Assembly (NCBI RefSeq): GCF_001427525.1
Contig: NZ_LMGU01000001.1
Location: 62,001-126,000 of the forward strand
From: Microbacterium sp. Root61
GTDB taxonomy: Bacteria; Actinomycetota; Actinomycetes; Actinomycetales; Microbacteriaceae
Length of the DNA stretch: 64,000 nucleotides
Direction: 5' to 3'
The notes under the pieces are model-generated. The model was not told the DNA's origin. It did no database searches and saw only the letters and a list, made by a program, of their open reading frames with translations. The position numbers and the translations under genes are program-made. Below, one piece after another: positions 40,944 to 49,619 of the stretch. The number at the start of each line of letters is the position of its first letter. The first letter of the stretch is position 1.

Positions 40944-42737
40944 ATGACCACCAGAGCAACGCGCAGCCCGCGCCGCCGCACGGTCGTCGCCCTGGCCGTC
41001 GTGCTGGCGGTACTCGCCGGCTTCATCGTCCGACTGGTCGACATACAGGTCGTCAGCGCCGAGGAGTACAACGACCAGGCGTCGTCGTACAGCCTCGGCG
41101 CGTCCCGCACCCTCTATGGCTCGCGCGGATCGATCACGGACGAGAACGGTCAAACCCTCGCCGGCAGCGTGCTGGAATACGACTGTCAATTGGACCCGCT
41201 GCTGATCACGCAGATCGACGAGCTCGTCGCCGAGAAGAAGTCCAAGGACGACCCGTGGAGCGTGGCATCCGGCAAGATCGCGACGATCACCGGTCAGACC
41301 GCAGAAGACGTGCAGAAGATCGTCGCCGACGCGATCGCGAACGATCCGTCGACGCAGTACGCCGTGCTGAAGCGAGGCCTGAGCACGGAGCAGTACCGCG
41401 ACCTCATGGCGCTCGGCGCCCCCTACACGTCCTACATGTCCTGCCCGCAGCGTCCCGCCCGTACGTATCCGGATGGAGCCGTCGCCGGCAACATCGTCGG
41501 CTTCATGGGGGTGGACGGCGACCCGCTCGCGGGTCTCGAGATGAGCCAGAACTCCTGCCTCGCAAGCACGAACGGGTCGCTCACCTTCGAAAAGGGCAAG
41601 TACGGAGTGACGATCCCGGGTACTGAGGTGTCCAAGCCCGCGGTCGACGGCGGCACCCTGCAGCTGACGATCAATCGCGACCTGCAGTGGTACCTGCAGC
41701 AGCTCGCGGCCGAGCAGGGCCAGAACATGGGTGCCAAGCGGGTCACGATCACTGTCGAAGAGGTCAAGACCGGGAAGATCCGCGCTGCGGCGGAGTGGCC
41801 GACCGTCGACCCGAACAACGTCGACGCCTCCACCGTCGAGGATCGCAACAGCTCGATCTTCACGGGCACGTTCGAGCCGGGCTCGACGTTCAAGGCGCTC
41901 ACCGCGGCAACCGTCATCGATGCGGGCGGCCAGAGTCCTACTTCCACGGTCGTGGCATCCAGCCAGGAGACGTTCGCGAACGGAGCGCGCGTGCGGGACG
42001 CCTTCGTGCACCCCGCCTACGACTACACGCTCGCCGGAGTGCTCATCGACTCGTCGAACGCCGGCATCTCGAAGTTCAGCGAGAGGGTCAACAAGGAGAC
42101 CCGGTTCGACTACTTCCAGAAGTTCGGCATCGGGCAGGGCAGCGCGATCGACTTCGTCGGTGAGCTCCGCGGCGACCTGCGACCGGCCACGCAGTGGGAC
42201 AACCAGACGATGTACAACACGTCGTTCGGACAGGGACTCACGACCACGGTCCCTGAACTCGTCGGTGCGTACTCGGCGATCGCGAATGGCGGCACACGGA
42301 TGCCGCTGTCCCTCGTCGAATCATGCACGAAGGCGGACGGCACCGTCGTCGAGCCGGAGCTGCCCGAGCCGACGCAGGTGATCAGCCCCGAGTCCTCCGC
42401 CCAGGTGCGTCAGCTGCTCGAGAACGTCGCGCTGCAGGCCAACTACAGCAAGCAGATCGAGATCCCGGGGTACCGCCTCGCGGTCAAGACGGGCACCGGT
42501 GAGAAGACCGACGGCAACGGCGGCTACAAGCAGGGGCTCTACTTCACGACCATGATCGGGTTCGCGCCGGCCGACGACCCGCAGTACGTCGTCGCCGTCA
42601 CGTTCGACGAACCCACTGCGGTAAGGTCGTCTGCGGCCAACGCGCCGGCGTTCCAGAAGGCGATGACGCAGGTCCTCAAGACCTACCGCGTCATGCCCTC
42701 CACGTCGCAGGCAACGCTGCTCCCCAAGTTCGGGTGA
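40944..42737 (+). CDS. ftsI: Septal penicillin-binding protein FtsI (PbpB), class B transpeptidase
   Basis: A 597-residue class B PBP that cross-links septal peptidoglycan. Membrane anchor VVALAVVLAVLAGFIVRLVDI (about 14-34), dimerisation/pedestal domain starting YGSRGSITDENGQTLA, and transpeptidase domain with SxxK in PGSTFKA (Ser near 314), SxN in DSSNAG (near 370) and KTG in AVKTGTGEK (near 514). ATG 40944 lies 4 bases after the ftsL stop. There is no C-terminal PASTA domain. The next gene is murF rather than murE. Confidence 0.95.
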   Translation: MTTRATRSPRRRTVVALAVVLAVLAGFIVRLVDIQVVSAEEYNDQASSYSLGASRTLYGSRGSITDENGQTLAGSVLEYDCQLDPLLITQIDELVAEKKSKDDPWSVASGKIATITGQTAEDVQKIVADAIANDPSTQYAVLKRGLSTEQYRDLMALGAPYTSYMSCPQRPARTYPDGAVAGNIVGFMGVDGDPLAGLEMSQNSCLASTNGSLTFEKGKYGVTIPGTEVSKPAVDGGTLQLTINRDLQWYLQQLAAEQGQNMGAKRVTITVEEVKTGKIRAAAEWPTVDPNNVDASTVEDRNSSIFTGTFEPGSTFKALTAATVIDAGGQSPTSTVVASSQETFANGARVRDAFVHPAYDYTLAGVLIDSSNAGISKFSERVNKETRFDYFQKFGIGQGSAIDFVGELRGDLRPATQWDNQTMYNTSFGQGLTTTVPELVGAYSAIANGGTRMPLSLVESCTKADGTVVEPELPEPTQVISPESSAQVRQLLENVALQANYSKQIEIPGYRLAVKTGTGEKTDGNGGYKQGLYFTTMIGFAPADDPQYVVAVTFDEPTAVRSSAANAPAFQKAMTQVLKTYRVMPSTSQATLLPKFG

Positions 42738-42762
42738 GCCTGGCAGACCCGGCCGGAGAACC

Positions 42763-44172
42763 ATGATCGCCCTCACTCTTTCCCAGATCGCCAGCGCCGT
42801 GCGCGGCGACCTTCGCCTCGCCGGCGACGACACGCCCGACACCGTCGTGTCGGGCACGGTCGACACCGACTCCCGCCTCATCGGACCGGGCGACATCTTC
42901 GTCGCCAAGCCCGGCGAGACCACCGACGGACACCTGTTCGTCGACGCCGTCGCGCAAGCCGGCGCGGTACTCGCCATCGTCGAACGCCCGGTCGAGGCAT
43001 CCGTATCTCAGATCGTCGTGGCGGACGCCGTCCGCGCCCTCGCCGACCTGGCACGCGACGTGGTGGCCCGCGTCCGCGCGAACGGTGCGCTGCAGGTCGT
43101 CGGGATCACCGGCTCCAACGGCAAGACGACGACCAAGAACCTCCTCGCGCGCATCCTCGAGTCCGAGGGTGAGACCGTGTCGCCCCGGGCGTCGTTCAAC
43201 AACGAGGTCGGCGCGCCGCTGACCATGCTGCGGGTCACGCACGACACGCGCTTCCTGGTGAGCGAGTTCGGCGCGAGTGCCCCCGGGGAGATCGCGCGGC
43301 TGGCCGGACTCGTCGAGCCCGACATCGCCGTCGAACTCATGATCGGGATGGCGCACGCCGGCGGCTTCGGCGGCATCGAGGCGACGTTCGCGGCGAAGGC
43401 GGAGCTCATCCACGCCGCCCGTCCCGACGGTCTCGCCGTGCTCAACGCCGACGACCCCCGCGTCGCCGCCATGGCGGACATCGCGACAGACCGCGGCATG
43501 GCCGTGCGCTGGTTCGGGCGGGGCACCGCCGATGTCACGGCCGGCGACGTCGAGGTCACGGCGGCCGGCACGAACTGCACCATCACGGCCGGCGGGCAGA
43601 GCCTGCCGCTGCGGCTGCGCGTCCTCGGCGAGCACCACGTGACCAACGCCCTCGCGGCGATCGCCACGGCGACCGCGCTGGGCGTCTCACTTGCGGACTG
43701 CATCGAACGTCTCGAGACCGTCGAGATCGCCGAACGCTGGCGGATGCAGCCGATGGGCTCCGACCGTGTGCGCATCATCAACGACGCCTACAACGCCAGC
43801 CCCGACTCGATGGCGGCCGCACTGCGCACCCTCGCTCAGATCACCGGCCCGGGGGAGCGGCGCGTCGCCGTCCTCGGCCCGATGAGCGAACTCGGCGAGT
43901 ACGCCGCGGAAGAGCACGACCGTGTCGGCCTGCTCGCGGTGCGTCTCGGCATCCAGCGCATCGTCGTCGTCGGCGATGACGCGCGCCGGATGTTCCTCGA
44001 GGCGATCGCCCAGGGCTCGTGGGACAGCGAGGCCGTCTTCTTCGCGACCGCGGATGAGGCCTACGACTACCTGATGGGCGAGCTCCGTGACGGAGATCGC
44101 GTGCTCGTGAAGTCCTCGAACTCGGCGGGTCTGCGTTTCCTGGGCGATCGTCTGGGAGAATCGTTCTCGTGA
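42763..44172 (+). CDS. murF: UDP-N-acetylmuramoyl-tripeptide--D-alanyl-D-alanine ligase MurF
   Basis: ATP-dependent ligase of 469 residues that adds D-Ala-D-Ala to the UDP-MurNAc-tripeptide. P-loop GITGSNGKTTTKN, FNNEVGAPLTML and the MurF-specific INDAYNASPDSMAAAL; it lacks the MurE substrate signature (DNPR/DNPA type), so this is MurF, not MurE. It starts 25 bases after ftsI, with CGGAGAACC as ribosome site. The expected murE gene between them is missing. The end overlaps mraY by 4 bases (GTGA). Confidence 0.94.
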   Translation: MIALTLSQIASAVRGDLRLAGDDTPDTVVSGTVDTDSRLIGPGDIFVAKPGETTDGHLFVDAVAQAGAVLAIVERPVEASVSQIVVADAVRALADLARDVVARVRANGALQVVGITGSNGKTTTKNLLARILESEGETVSPRASFNNEVGAPLTMLRVTHDTRFLVSEFGASAPGEIARLAGLVEPDIAVELMIGMAHAGGFGGIEATFAAKAELIHAARPDGLAVLNADDPRVAAMADIATDRGMAVRWFGRGTADVTAGDVEVTAAGTNCTITAGGQSLPLRLRVLGEHHVTNALAAIATATALGVSLADCIERLETVEIAERWRMQPMGSDRVRIINDAYNASPDSMAAALRTLAQITGPGERRVAVLGPMSELGEYAAEEHDRVGLLAVRLGIQRIVVVGDDARRMFLEAIAQGSWDSEAVFFATADEAYDYLMGELRDGDRVLVKSSNSAGLRFLGDRLGESFS

Positions 44173-45263
44173 GATCCCTCCTTACTGCAGCGGCGATCTC
44201 TTTGGCCTTCACGCTGTTCTTGACGCCCGTGTTCGTGCGTCTGTTCCGCCAGTGGGGCTGGGGTCAGGTCATCCGTACGCCGGAAGACATCCGCAACCCC
44301 TCGCACAGTGCGAAGCGCGGCACGCCCACCATGGGCGGGACGATCTTCATCGTCGGCACGATCATCGGCTATCTGGTCGGCAGCTACACCGGCAACAACC
44401 CGCCGACGATCTCGGGCTGGCTCGTCGTGTGGATGATGGTCGGCTTCGGCGTCGTCGGGTTCATCGACGACTACATGAAGGTGCGCAGTCAGCGCAGCCT
44501 CGGGCTGAGCGGATGGCGCAAGGTCGCCGGTCAGATCATGGTGACCGTGCCGTTCGCGGTGGTCGCCCTCAACTTCCCGGACGCGCTGGGCCAGACGCCC
44601 GCGTCGCCGTATGTCTCGGTGTTCCGCGACGTGCCGTGGCTGTACTTCCTGGCGCTCGGCCCGATCCTCGGCTGGATCGTCTACCTCGCGTGGGTCTCCT
44701 TCATCGGCGTCGCGTTCTCCAACAGCACGAACGTCACCGACGGCCTCGACGGTCTCGCGGCGGGCGCGGGCATCTTCGTGACCGGCGCCTACAGCCTCAT
44801 CGCCTTCTGGCAGTTCAACCAGGTCTGCGGCGCCGACGCCCTGCCCGGCTGCTATCCCACGCGGGATCCATTCGACCTCGCGATCGTCTCGGCATCCTTC
44901 GTCGGCGCCCTGGTCGGGTTCCTGTGGTGGAACGCGCCGAAGGCGAAGATCTTCATGGGCGATGTCGGCTCGATGGCGATCGGCGGCGTCATCGCGGCCA
45001 TGGCGATCCTCACCCGCACCGAGATCCTGGCCGTTCTGGTCGCCGGCGTCTACGTCATCGGCCCCGGATCCGTCATCCTGCAGCGGCTGTACTTCAAGAT
45101 CACCCGCGGCAAGCGATTGTTCCTGATGAGTCCGTTCCACCACCATCTCGAGATGCGCGGCTGGTCGGAGATCACGATCGTCGTGCGGATGTGGATCATC
45201 GCCGGCCTGCTCGCCGTGTCGGGCATCGGATTCTTCTACGTGGAATGGCTCTCACAGACATGA
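44169..45263 (+). CDS. mraY: Phospho-N-acetylmuramoyl-pentapeptide transferase MraY
   Basis: Ten-helix integral membrane enzyme of 364 residues that joins UDP-MurNAc-pentapeptide to undecaprenyl phosphate, forming lipid I. Signature blocks: KRGTPTMGGTIFI, GFIDDYMKV (metal-binding DD), NSTNVTDGLDGLAAG, GDVGSMAIGGVIAA and SPFHHHLEMRGWSE. Length is normal. The start overlaps the murF stop and the end overlaps murD by 4 bases, so translation is coupled throughout murF-mraY-murD. Confidence 0.96.
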   Translation: MRSLLTAAAISLAFTLFLTPVFVRLFRQWGWGQVIRTPEDIRNPSHSAKRGTPTMGGTIFIVGTIIGYLVGSYTGNNPPTISGWLVVWMMVGFGVVGFIDDYMKVRSQRSLGLSGWRKVAGQIMVTVPFAVVALNFPDALGQTPASPYVSVFRDVPWLYFLALGPILGWIVYLAWVSFIGVAFSNSTNVTDGLDGLAAGAGIFVTGAYSLIAFWQFNQVCGADALPGCYPTRDPFDLAIVSASFVGALVGFLWWNAPKAKIFMGDVGSMAIGGVIAAMAILTRTEILAVLVAGVYVIGPGSVILQRLYFKITRGKRLFLMSPFHHHLEMRGWSEITIVVRMWIIAGLLAVSGIGFFYVEWLSQT

Positions 45264-46798
45264 CCGCTGCTCGCCTCGACGAGTTGACGAGCTGGTACGC
45301 CGACTGGACCGGCCTTCGGGTCGCGGTGCTGGGCCTGTCGGTGACGGGGTTCTCCGTCGCCGACACGCTCGCCGAACTCGGCGCCGACGTCCTGGTCGTG
45401 ACCGAGGGCGCCGACGAGGAGTACGCACGACTGCTGCCTGTGATCGGCGTGCGCCTGTGGACCGGCAGCCTGGACTCCGTGCCCGAAGAGCTGCGCGCGT
45501 TCGACCCCGAGGTCGTCGTGGCCTCGCCGGGATTCGCGCCGCGGCATCCGATCGTCTCCTGGACCCGGGAGTCCGACATCGCCCTGTGGGGCGACATCGA
45601 GCTCGCGTGGCGGGTGCGCGACAAGGTCGTGCGCGCCGACGGCGCGCCGGCGGACTGGGTGCTCATCACCGGCACGAACGGCAAGACCACCACCACGCGG
45701 CTGGCCGCGACGATGATGGTCGCGGGCGGACTGCGCGCGGTGCCGTGCGGCAACATCGGCGTGCCGGTGCTGGACGCCGTGCGCGATCCGTCCGGCTTCG
45801 ACGTGTTCGTGGTCGAGCTTTCCAGCCACCAGCTCTGGTATCTGTCGCTGCAGACCGGCCCCGAACCCCTCTCACCGCACGCGAGCGTGTGCCTGAACCT
45901 CGCCGACGACCACCTCGAGTGGCACGGCTCGTTCGAGGGGTACCGCGACGCGAAGGCGACCGTCTACGCCCACACGCGGGTCGCCTGCGTGTACAACAAA
46001 GCGGATGTCGCGACGCTGCGCATGGTCGAGGAGGCCGAGGTCGTCGACGGCGCCCGCGCCATCGGATTCGACCTGGGCACGCCGGGGCCGAGCGACCTCG
46101 GCATCGTCGACGGACTGCTGATCGACCGCGCGTTCCTCGAGGACCGCCACAAGAGCGCGCTCGAGCTGACCACGCTGCAAGATCTTGCGGCGCACGGCCT
46201 GGCCGCGCCGCACATCGTCGCGAACATCCTCGCCGCCGGCGCGTTGGCGCGTTCGCTCGGTGTGGAGCCGATCGCGATCCGCGACGCCCTGCGCGAGTTC
46301 CGCCTCGACCCGCACCGCATCGAGGTCGTCGGAGTCGCCGCCGGGGTGACCTGGGTCGATGACTCCAAGGCCACCAACCCGCACGCGGCCGACTCGTCGC
46401 TGTCCGCTTACCCCGGCGCCGTCTGGGTCGTGGGTGGCCTGCTGAAGGGCGTCGACATCACCGATCTCGTCGCGGGCCGGGGGAGCCGGGTCAAGGCCGT
46501 GATCGTGATCGGCGTGGACCGGGAGCCGATTCGGGCGGCGTTCGCACGACACGCGCCCGAGGTGCCCCTGTTCGAGGTCGACCACGCTGAGACTGGAGAG
46601 GTCATGGCGCGGGTCGTCGAGTTGGCTGCCGAGGTCGCCCGTGACGGGGACGTGGTTCTGCTCGCCCCCGCCGCGGCATCCTTCGATCAGTTCGACTCCT
46701 ACGGCGATCGGGGCCGGAAGTTCGCCGCCGCAGTGCAGGAATGGATCGGAAGGGGGACCGATGGCAACGACACGGACGCCCCCCGTACCGGCGCCTGA
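45260..46798 (+). CDS. murD: UDP-N-acetylmuramoylalanine--D-glutamate ligase MurD
   Basis: ATP-dependent ligase of about 512 residues that adds D-Glu to UDP-MurNAc-L-Ala. The N-terminal Rossmann domain has LRVAVLGLSVTGFSVADTL; the central P-loop is ITGTNGKTTTTRL, followed by NIGVPVL, VVELSSHQLW, LNLADDHLEWHG and the C-terminal WVDDSKATNPHAAD. I chose ATG 45260, which overlaps the mraY stop as ATGA; ATG 45245 in frame would add five residues. The frame is open upstream only because it shadows mraY. The 3' end overlaps ftsW by 38 bases. Confidence 0.94.
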   Translation: MTAARLDELTSWYADWTGLRVAVLGLSVTGFSVADTLAELGADVLVVTEGADEEYARLLPVIGVRLWTGSLDSVPEELRAFDPEVVVASPGFAPRHPIVSWTRESDIALWGDIELAWRVRDKVVRADGAPADWVLITGTNGKTTTTRLAATMMVAGGLRAVPCGNIGVPVLDAVRDPSGFDVFVVELSSHQLWYLSLQTGPEPLSPHASVCLNLADDHLEWHGSFEGYRDAKATVYAHTRVACVYNKADVATLRMVEEAEVVDGARAIGFDLGTPGPSDLGIVDGLLIDRAFLEDRHKSALELTTLQDLAAHGLAAPHIVANILAAGALARSLGVEPIAIRDALREFRLDPHRIEVVGVAAGVTWVDDSKATNPHAADSSLSAYPGAVWVVGGLLKGVDITDLVAGRGSRVKAVIVIGVDREPIRAAFARHAPEVPLFEVDHAETGEVMARVVELAAEVARDGDVVLLAPAAASFDQFDSYGDRGRKFAAAVQEWIGRGTDGNDTDAPRTGA

Positions 46799-47993
46799 CG
46801 CTTCGCCCAAGCGCGGGCTCTCCGCCCGGGTCTCGCTCGGCCGCGTGTTCGCGCCGGTGCCGAGCGAGTTCCTCCTGATCGCCTCGACAGCGCTGCTGCT
46901 GACCGGCTTCGGCCTGGTCATGGTGCTGTCGGCGACGTCGGCGGGGCAGTCGCCGTATGAAACGGTCATCAAGCAGGGCGTGTTCGCGGTGATCGGCATC
47001 CCGTTGATGTTCGTCGCCAGCCGTCTGCCGATCTCCTTCTGGAAGAAGGCGGCCTGGCCCGCGCTGATTCTCGCGACGTTCTTCCAGCTGCTCGTGTTCG
47101 TGCCCGGAATCGGCGTCCATGCCAACGGAAACAACAACTGGATCCAGATCCTCGGGTTCCAGATGCAGCCCGCCGAGTTCCTCAAGCTGACGCTCGCTCT
47201 GTGGATCGGATACGTGCTGTACCGCAAGCAGACCTTGCTCGGTCTCTGGCGGCACGTGTTCATCCCGCTCGTGCCCGTTTCCGCACTGGTGATCGCGACA
47301 GTGCTCGGTGGCCGTGACCTCGGCACAGCGATGATCCTCGTGCTGATCATGCTCGGCGCGCTGTTCTTCTCCGGCGTCAAGCTGCGGATCTTCCTCCTGC
47401 CGCTCGTCGCCGCCGTCGCAGTTGTGACGTTCTTCGCCGTCGCCAGTCCCGACCGTATGCGCCGCATCATGAGCTTCTTGAACACCGATTGCCTCGCCGA
47501 CTACTACGGCGACTGCTACCAGCCGCTGCACGGCATCTGGGGGCTCGCCGGTGGCGGCATCTTCGGCTTGGGCCTCGGTAACTCCAAGGAGAAGTACGAC
47601 TGGCTGCCCGCCGCCGCGAACGACTACATCTTCGCCATCGTCGGCGAGGAGCTGGGCCTCATCGGCTGCGCCGTGGTGCTGGCCCTGTTCGCCCTGTTCG
47701 CGGTCGGCGCGTTCCACGTCATCCGCAAGACGAACGACCCGTTCGTGCGCATCGTGTCCGGTGGCATCACGGTCTGGATCGTTGGTCAGGCGCTCATCAA
47801 CATCGGCGTCGTGCTCCGGCTCTTCCCGGTGCTCGGCGTGCCGCTCCCGTTCATGTCGCAGGGCGGCACGTCGCTGTTGTCCGCCCTCGTCGCCTCGGGC
47901 GTGCTGCTGTCATTCGCGCGCTCCCTGCCGGTGAAACGGACGGATGCGCCTCCACGGCGTCCCGCCCGCACCCCGGTGCCCGCCGCCCGCTGA
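46761..47993 (+). CDS. ftsW: Septal peptidoglycan polymerase FtsW
   Basis: SEDS-family glycosyltransferase of 410 residues that polymerises lipid II at the septum together with FtsI. About ten membrane helices; signatures FGLVMVLSATS, NWIQILGFQMQPAEFLKLTL (with the PAEFLK block), GRDLGTAMIL, FGLGLGNSKEKYDWLPAAANDYIFAIVGEELG (recognised as LPAAANDYIFA with the EELG turn) and PLPFMSQGGTSLL. ATG 46761 follows AAGGGGG. It begins inside murD and ends before a palindromic repeat that separates it from murG. Confidence 0.94.
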   Translation: MATTRTPPVPAPDASPKRGLSARVSLGRVFAPVPSEFLLIASTALLLTGFGLVMVLSATSAGQSPYETVIKQGVFAVIGIPLMFVASRLPISFWKKAAWPALILATFFQLLVFVPGIGVHANGNNNWIQILGFQMQPAEFLKLTLALWIGYVLYRKQTLLGLWRHVFIPLVPVSALVIATVLGGRDLGTAMILVLIMLGALFFSGVKLRIFLLPLVAAVAVVTFFAVASPDRMRRIMSFLNTDCLADYYGDCYQPLHGIWGLAGGGIFGLGLGNSKEKYDWLPAAANDYIFAIVGEELGLIGCAVVLALFALFAVGAFHVIRKTNDPFVRIVSGGITVWIVGQALINIGVVLRLFPVLGVPLPFMSQGGTSLLSALVASGVLLSFARSLPVKRTDAPPRRPARTPVPAAR

Positions 47994-48020
47994 GCCCGCG
48001 GCATCCGCCGCCCCCCATCC

Positions 48021-48083
48021 TCGCGAGCTCGCAGAAAGTGCGCGCTCTAGGTGGCTCGAGCGGCCCCTTTTTGTGAGCTCGCG
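48021..48083. repeat. Palindromic element, family B, between ftsW and murG
   Basis: Left arm TCGCGAGCTCGCAGAAAGTG (48021-48040) and a diverged right arm CTTTTTGTGAGCTCGCGG (48067-48083, first bases approximate). It interrupts an otherwise tightly packed operon. Confidence 0.78.
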
Positions 48084-48155
48084 GTCCTGGGCGCACGTGG
48101 TGCGCTGGTGGCCGGGGTGCTGGTGTGCGTGTGAGAGACCCACAGGCGGGCGTGG

Positions 48156-48161
48156 AAGAAT
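48156..48161 (+). promoter_or_regulatory. Possible -10 (AAGAAT) of murG
   Basis: AAGAAT ends 6 bases before GTG 48168, matching the spacing of other predicted leaderless starts here, though the hexamer deviates from TANNNT. Confidence 0.3.
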
Positions 48162-48167
48162 CTCCAG

Positions 48168-49241
48168 GTGACGACCTACCTCCTCGCCGGCGGCGGTACC
48201 GCCGGGCATGTGAACCCCCTGCTGGCCGTCGCTGATGGACTCCGCGCGCGGGATGCCGCGGCCACCGTGCTCGTGCTGGGCACCCGTGAAGGACTCGAGG
48301 CGCGGCTGGTTCCGCTCCGCGGCTACGAGCTCCTGATCGTCGACAAGGTGCCTTTCCCGCGGCGCCCGAACTCCGCCGCGCTGTCCTTCCCCGGTCGTTT
48401 CCGCCGCGCGATCGCTCAGGTGCGCGCGCACATCCGCGAGCACAAGGTCGATGTCGTCGTCGGATTCGGCGGCTACGCCTCCGCACCGGCGTACGTCGCC
48501 GCCCGCCGCGAGGGCGTGCCGTTCGTCGTGCACGAGGCCAACGCGAAGCCCGGCTTGGCCAACGTGCTGGGCGCCCGCCGCGCTGCCGGCATCGGGGTCG
48601 CCTTCGAGGGCACGCCGCTGAAGGGCAGCCGCATCGTCGGGATGCCGCTGCGGCGCGAGATCGTGGACCTCGATCGCGACGCGACCCGTGCCGAGGCGGC
48701 GGAGTACTTCGGACTGGATGCCGCACGCCCGACGCTCCTCGTCTTCGGCGGCTCGCTCGGCGCGCAGCGCCTGAATGAGGCCTTCGGCGGCTCGTGGCGC
48801 GACGTGCTCGACGCGGGCTGGCAGCTGATCCATGTGACGGGGGAGCGGTCCGAACTCGCCGATCCCGAGGTCCCGGGCTACTCGCTGCGCCGATACGTCG
48901 ACCGGATGGACCTCGCGTTCTCCCTCGCCGACCTCATCGTCTCCCGTGCCGGAGCCGCCACCGTCAGCGAGGTCAGCGCCCTCGGCATCCCGGCGGTCTA
49001 CGTCCCGTACGCGGTCGGAAACGGTGAGCAGGCGCTCAACGCGGCATCCGCCGTACGCGCCGGGGCCGCCGTGCTGATCCCGGACGGTGAGTTCACCGCC
49101 GACCGGGTGCGTACCGAGGTCGTCCCGCTGCTGGGCGATCAGACCAGAATCGCGCAGATGGCGGATGCCGCGGCATCCGTCGGCACACGCACCGGCACCG
49201 AGAACGTCATCGCGATGATCGACGAGGCTCTCGCCCGCTGA
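48168..49241 (+). CDS. murG: UDP-GlcNAc:lipid I N-acetylglucosaminyltransferase MurG
   Basis: GT-B fold enzyme of 357 residues that converts lipid I to lipid II on the cytoplasmic face of the membrane. N-terminal loop LLAGGGTAGHVNPLLAV, VVGFGGYASAPAYVAA, HEANAKPGLAN, then the second domain with LVFGGSLGAQRLNEAF, the donor-site ISRAGAATVSEVSALG-like block (VSRAGAATVSEVSALG) and YAVGNGEQALNA. GTG 48168 is supported by family length. It abuts the GntR gene tail-to-tail with no gap. Confidence 0.94.
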   Translation: MTTYLLAGGGTAGHVNPLLAVADGLRARDAAATVLVLGTREGLEARLVPLRGYELLIVDKVPFPRRPNSAALSFPGRFRRAIAQVRAHIREHKVDVVVGFGGYASAPAYVAARREGVPFVVHEANAKPGLANVLGARRAAGIGVAFEGTPLKGSRIVGMPLRREIVDLDRDATRAEAAEYFGLDAARPTLLVFGGSLGAQRLNEAFGGSWRDVLDAGWQLIHVTGERSELADPEVPGYSLRRYVDRMDLAFSLADLIVSRAGAATVSEVSALGIPAVYVPYAVGNGEQALNAASAVRAGAAVLIPDGEFTADRVRTEVVPLLGDQTRIAQMADAAASVGTRTGTENVIAMIDEALAR

Positions 49242-49619
49242 TCAGCTGGTGAGCGTCGCCTCGCCGGGTGCCCGGAGAGCTGCAGTCACGAGGGCGATCG
49301 CCTGATCCGCATCCAGGCGCAGGGTGCGGATCTGCTCCGCGAATACCGAAGCGGCCCGCTGCGCCTGCTGCATCGCTGCATCGCCCTGCGGCGAGACGAA
49401 GGTGCCGTTGCGTCCACGGGTTTCGATGAATCCGGATGCCTCGAGCTCGCGGTATGCGCGAGCGACCGTGCCGGGCGCGAGGCCCAGGTCTTCGGCGAGG
49501 CGCCGCACGGTCGGGAGACGCTCGCCCGCGACGAGCTCGCCGGTGGCGACGGCATCCACGAGCTGCGCGCGGAGCTGCTCGAACGGCGGCACCGGGGACG
49601 ACGGGTCGATGACGATCAT
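49242..49619 (-). CDS. GntR-family regulator, short YtrA-type
   Basis: A 125-residue GntR regulator: SPVPPFEQLRAQLVDAVATG and the helix-turn-helix RLPTVRRLAEDLGLAPGTVARAYRELEASG, then only about 45 residues of C-terminal helices, as in the YtrA subfamily, which normally controls a linked transporter or membrane operon. ATG 49619 has AAGGAG upstream and overlaps the stop of the membrane-protein gene (ATGA). The pair lies against the dcw cluster direction, between murG and murC. Confidence 0.88.
   Translation of the reverse strand: MIVIDPSSPVPPFEQLRAQLVDAVATGELVAGERLPTVRRLAEDLGLAPGTVARAYRELEASGFIETRGRNGTFVSPQGDAAMQQAQRAASVFAEQIRTLRLDADQAIALVTAALRAPGEATLTS

Noticed and set aside
42738..44172. 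Gene after ftsI as MurE
   Set aside because: It has the MurF block INDAYNASPDSM and FNNEVGAPLTML and no DNPR/DNPA-type MurE signature, so it is MurF.
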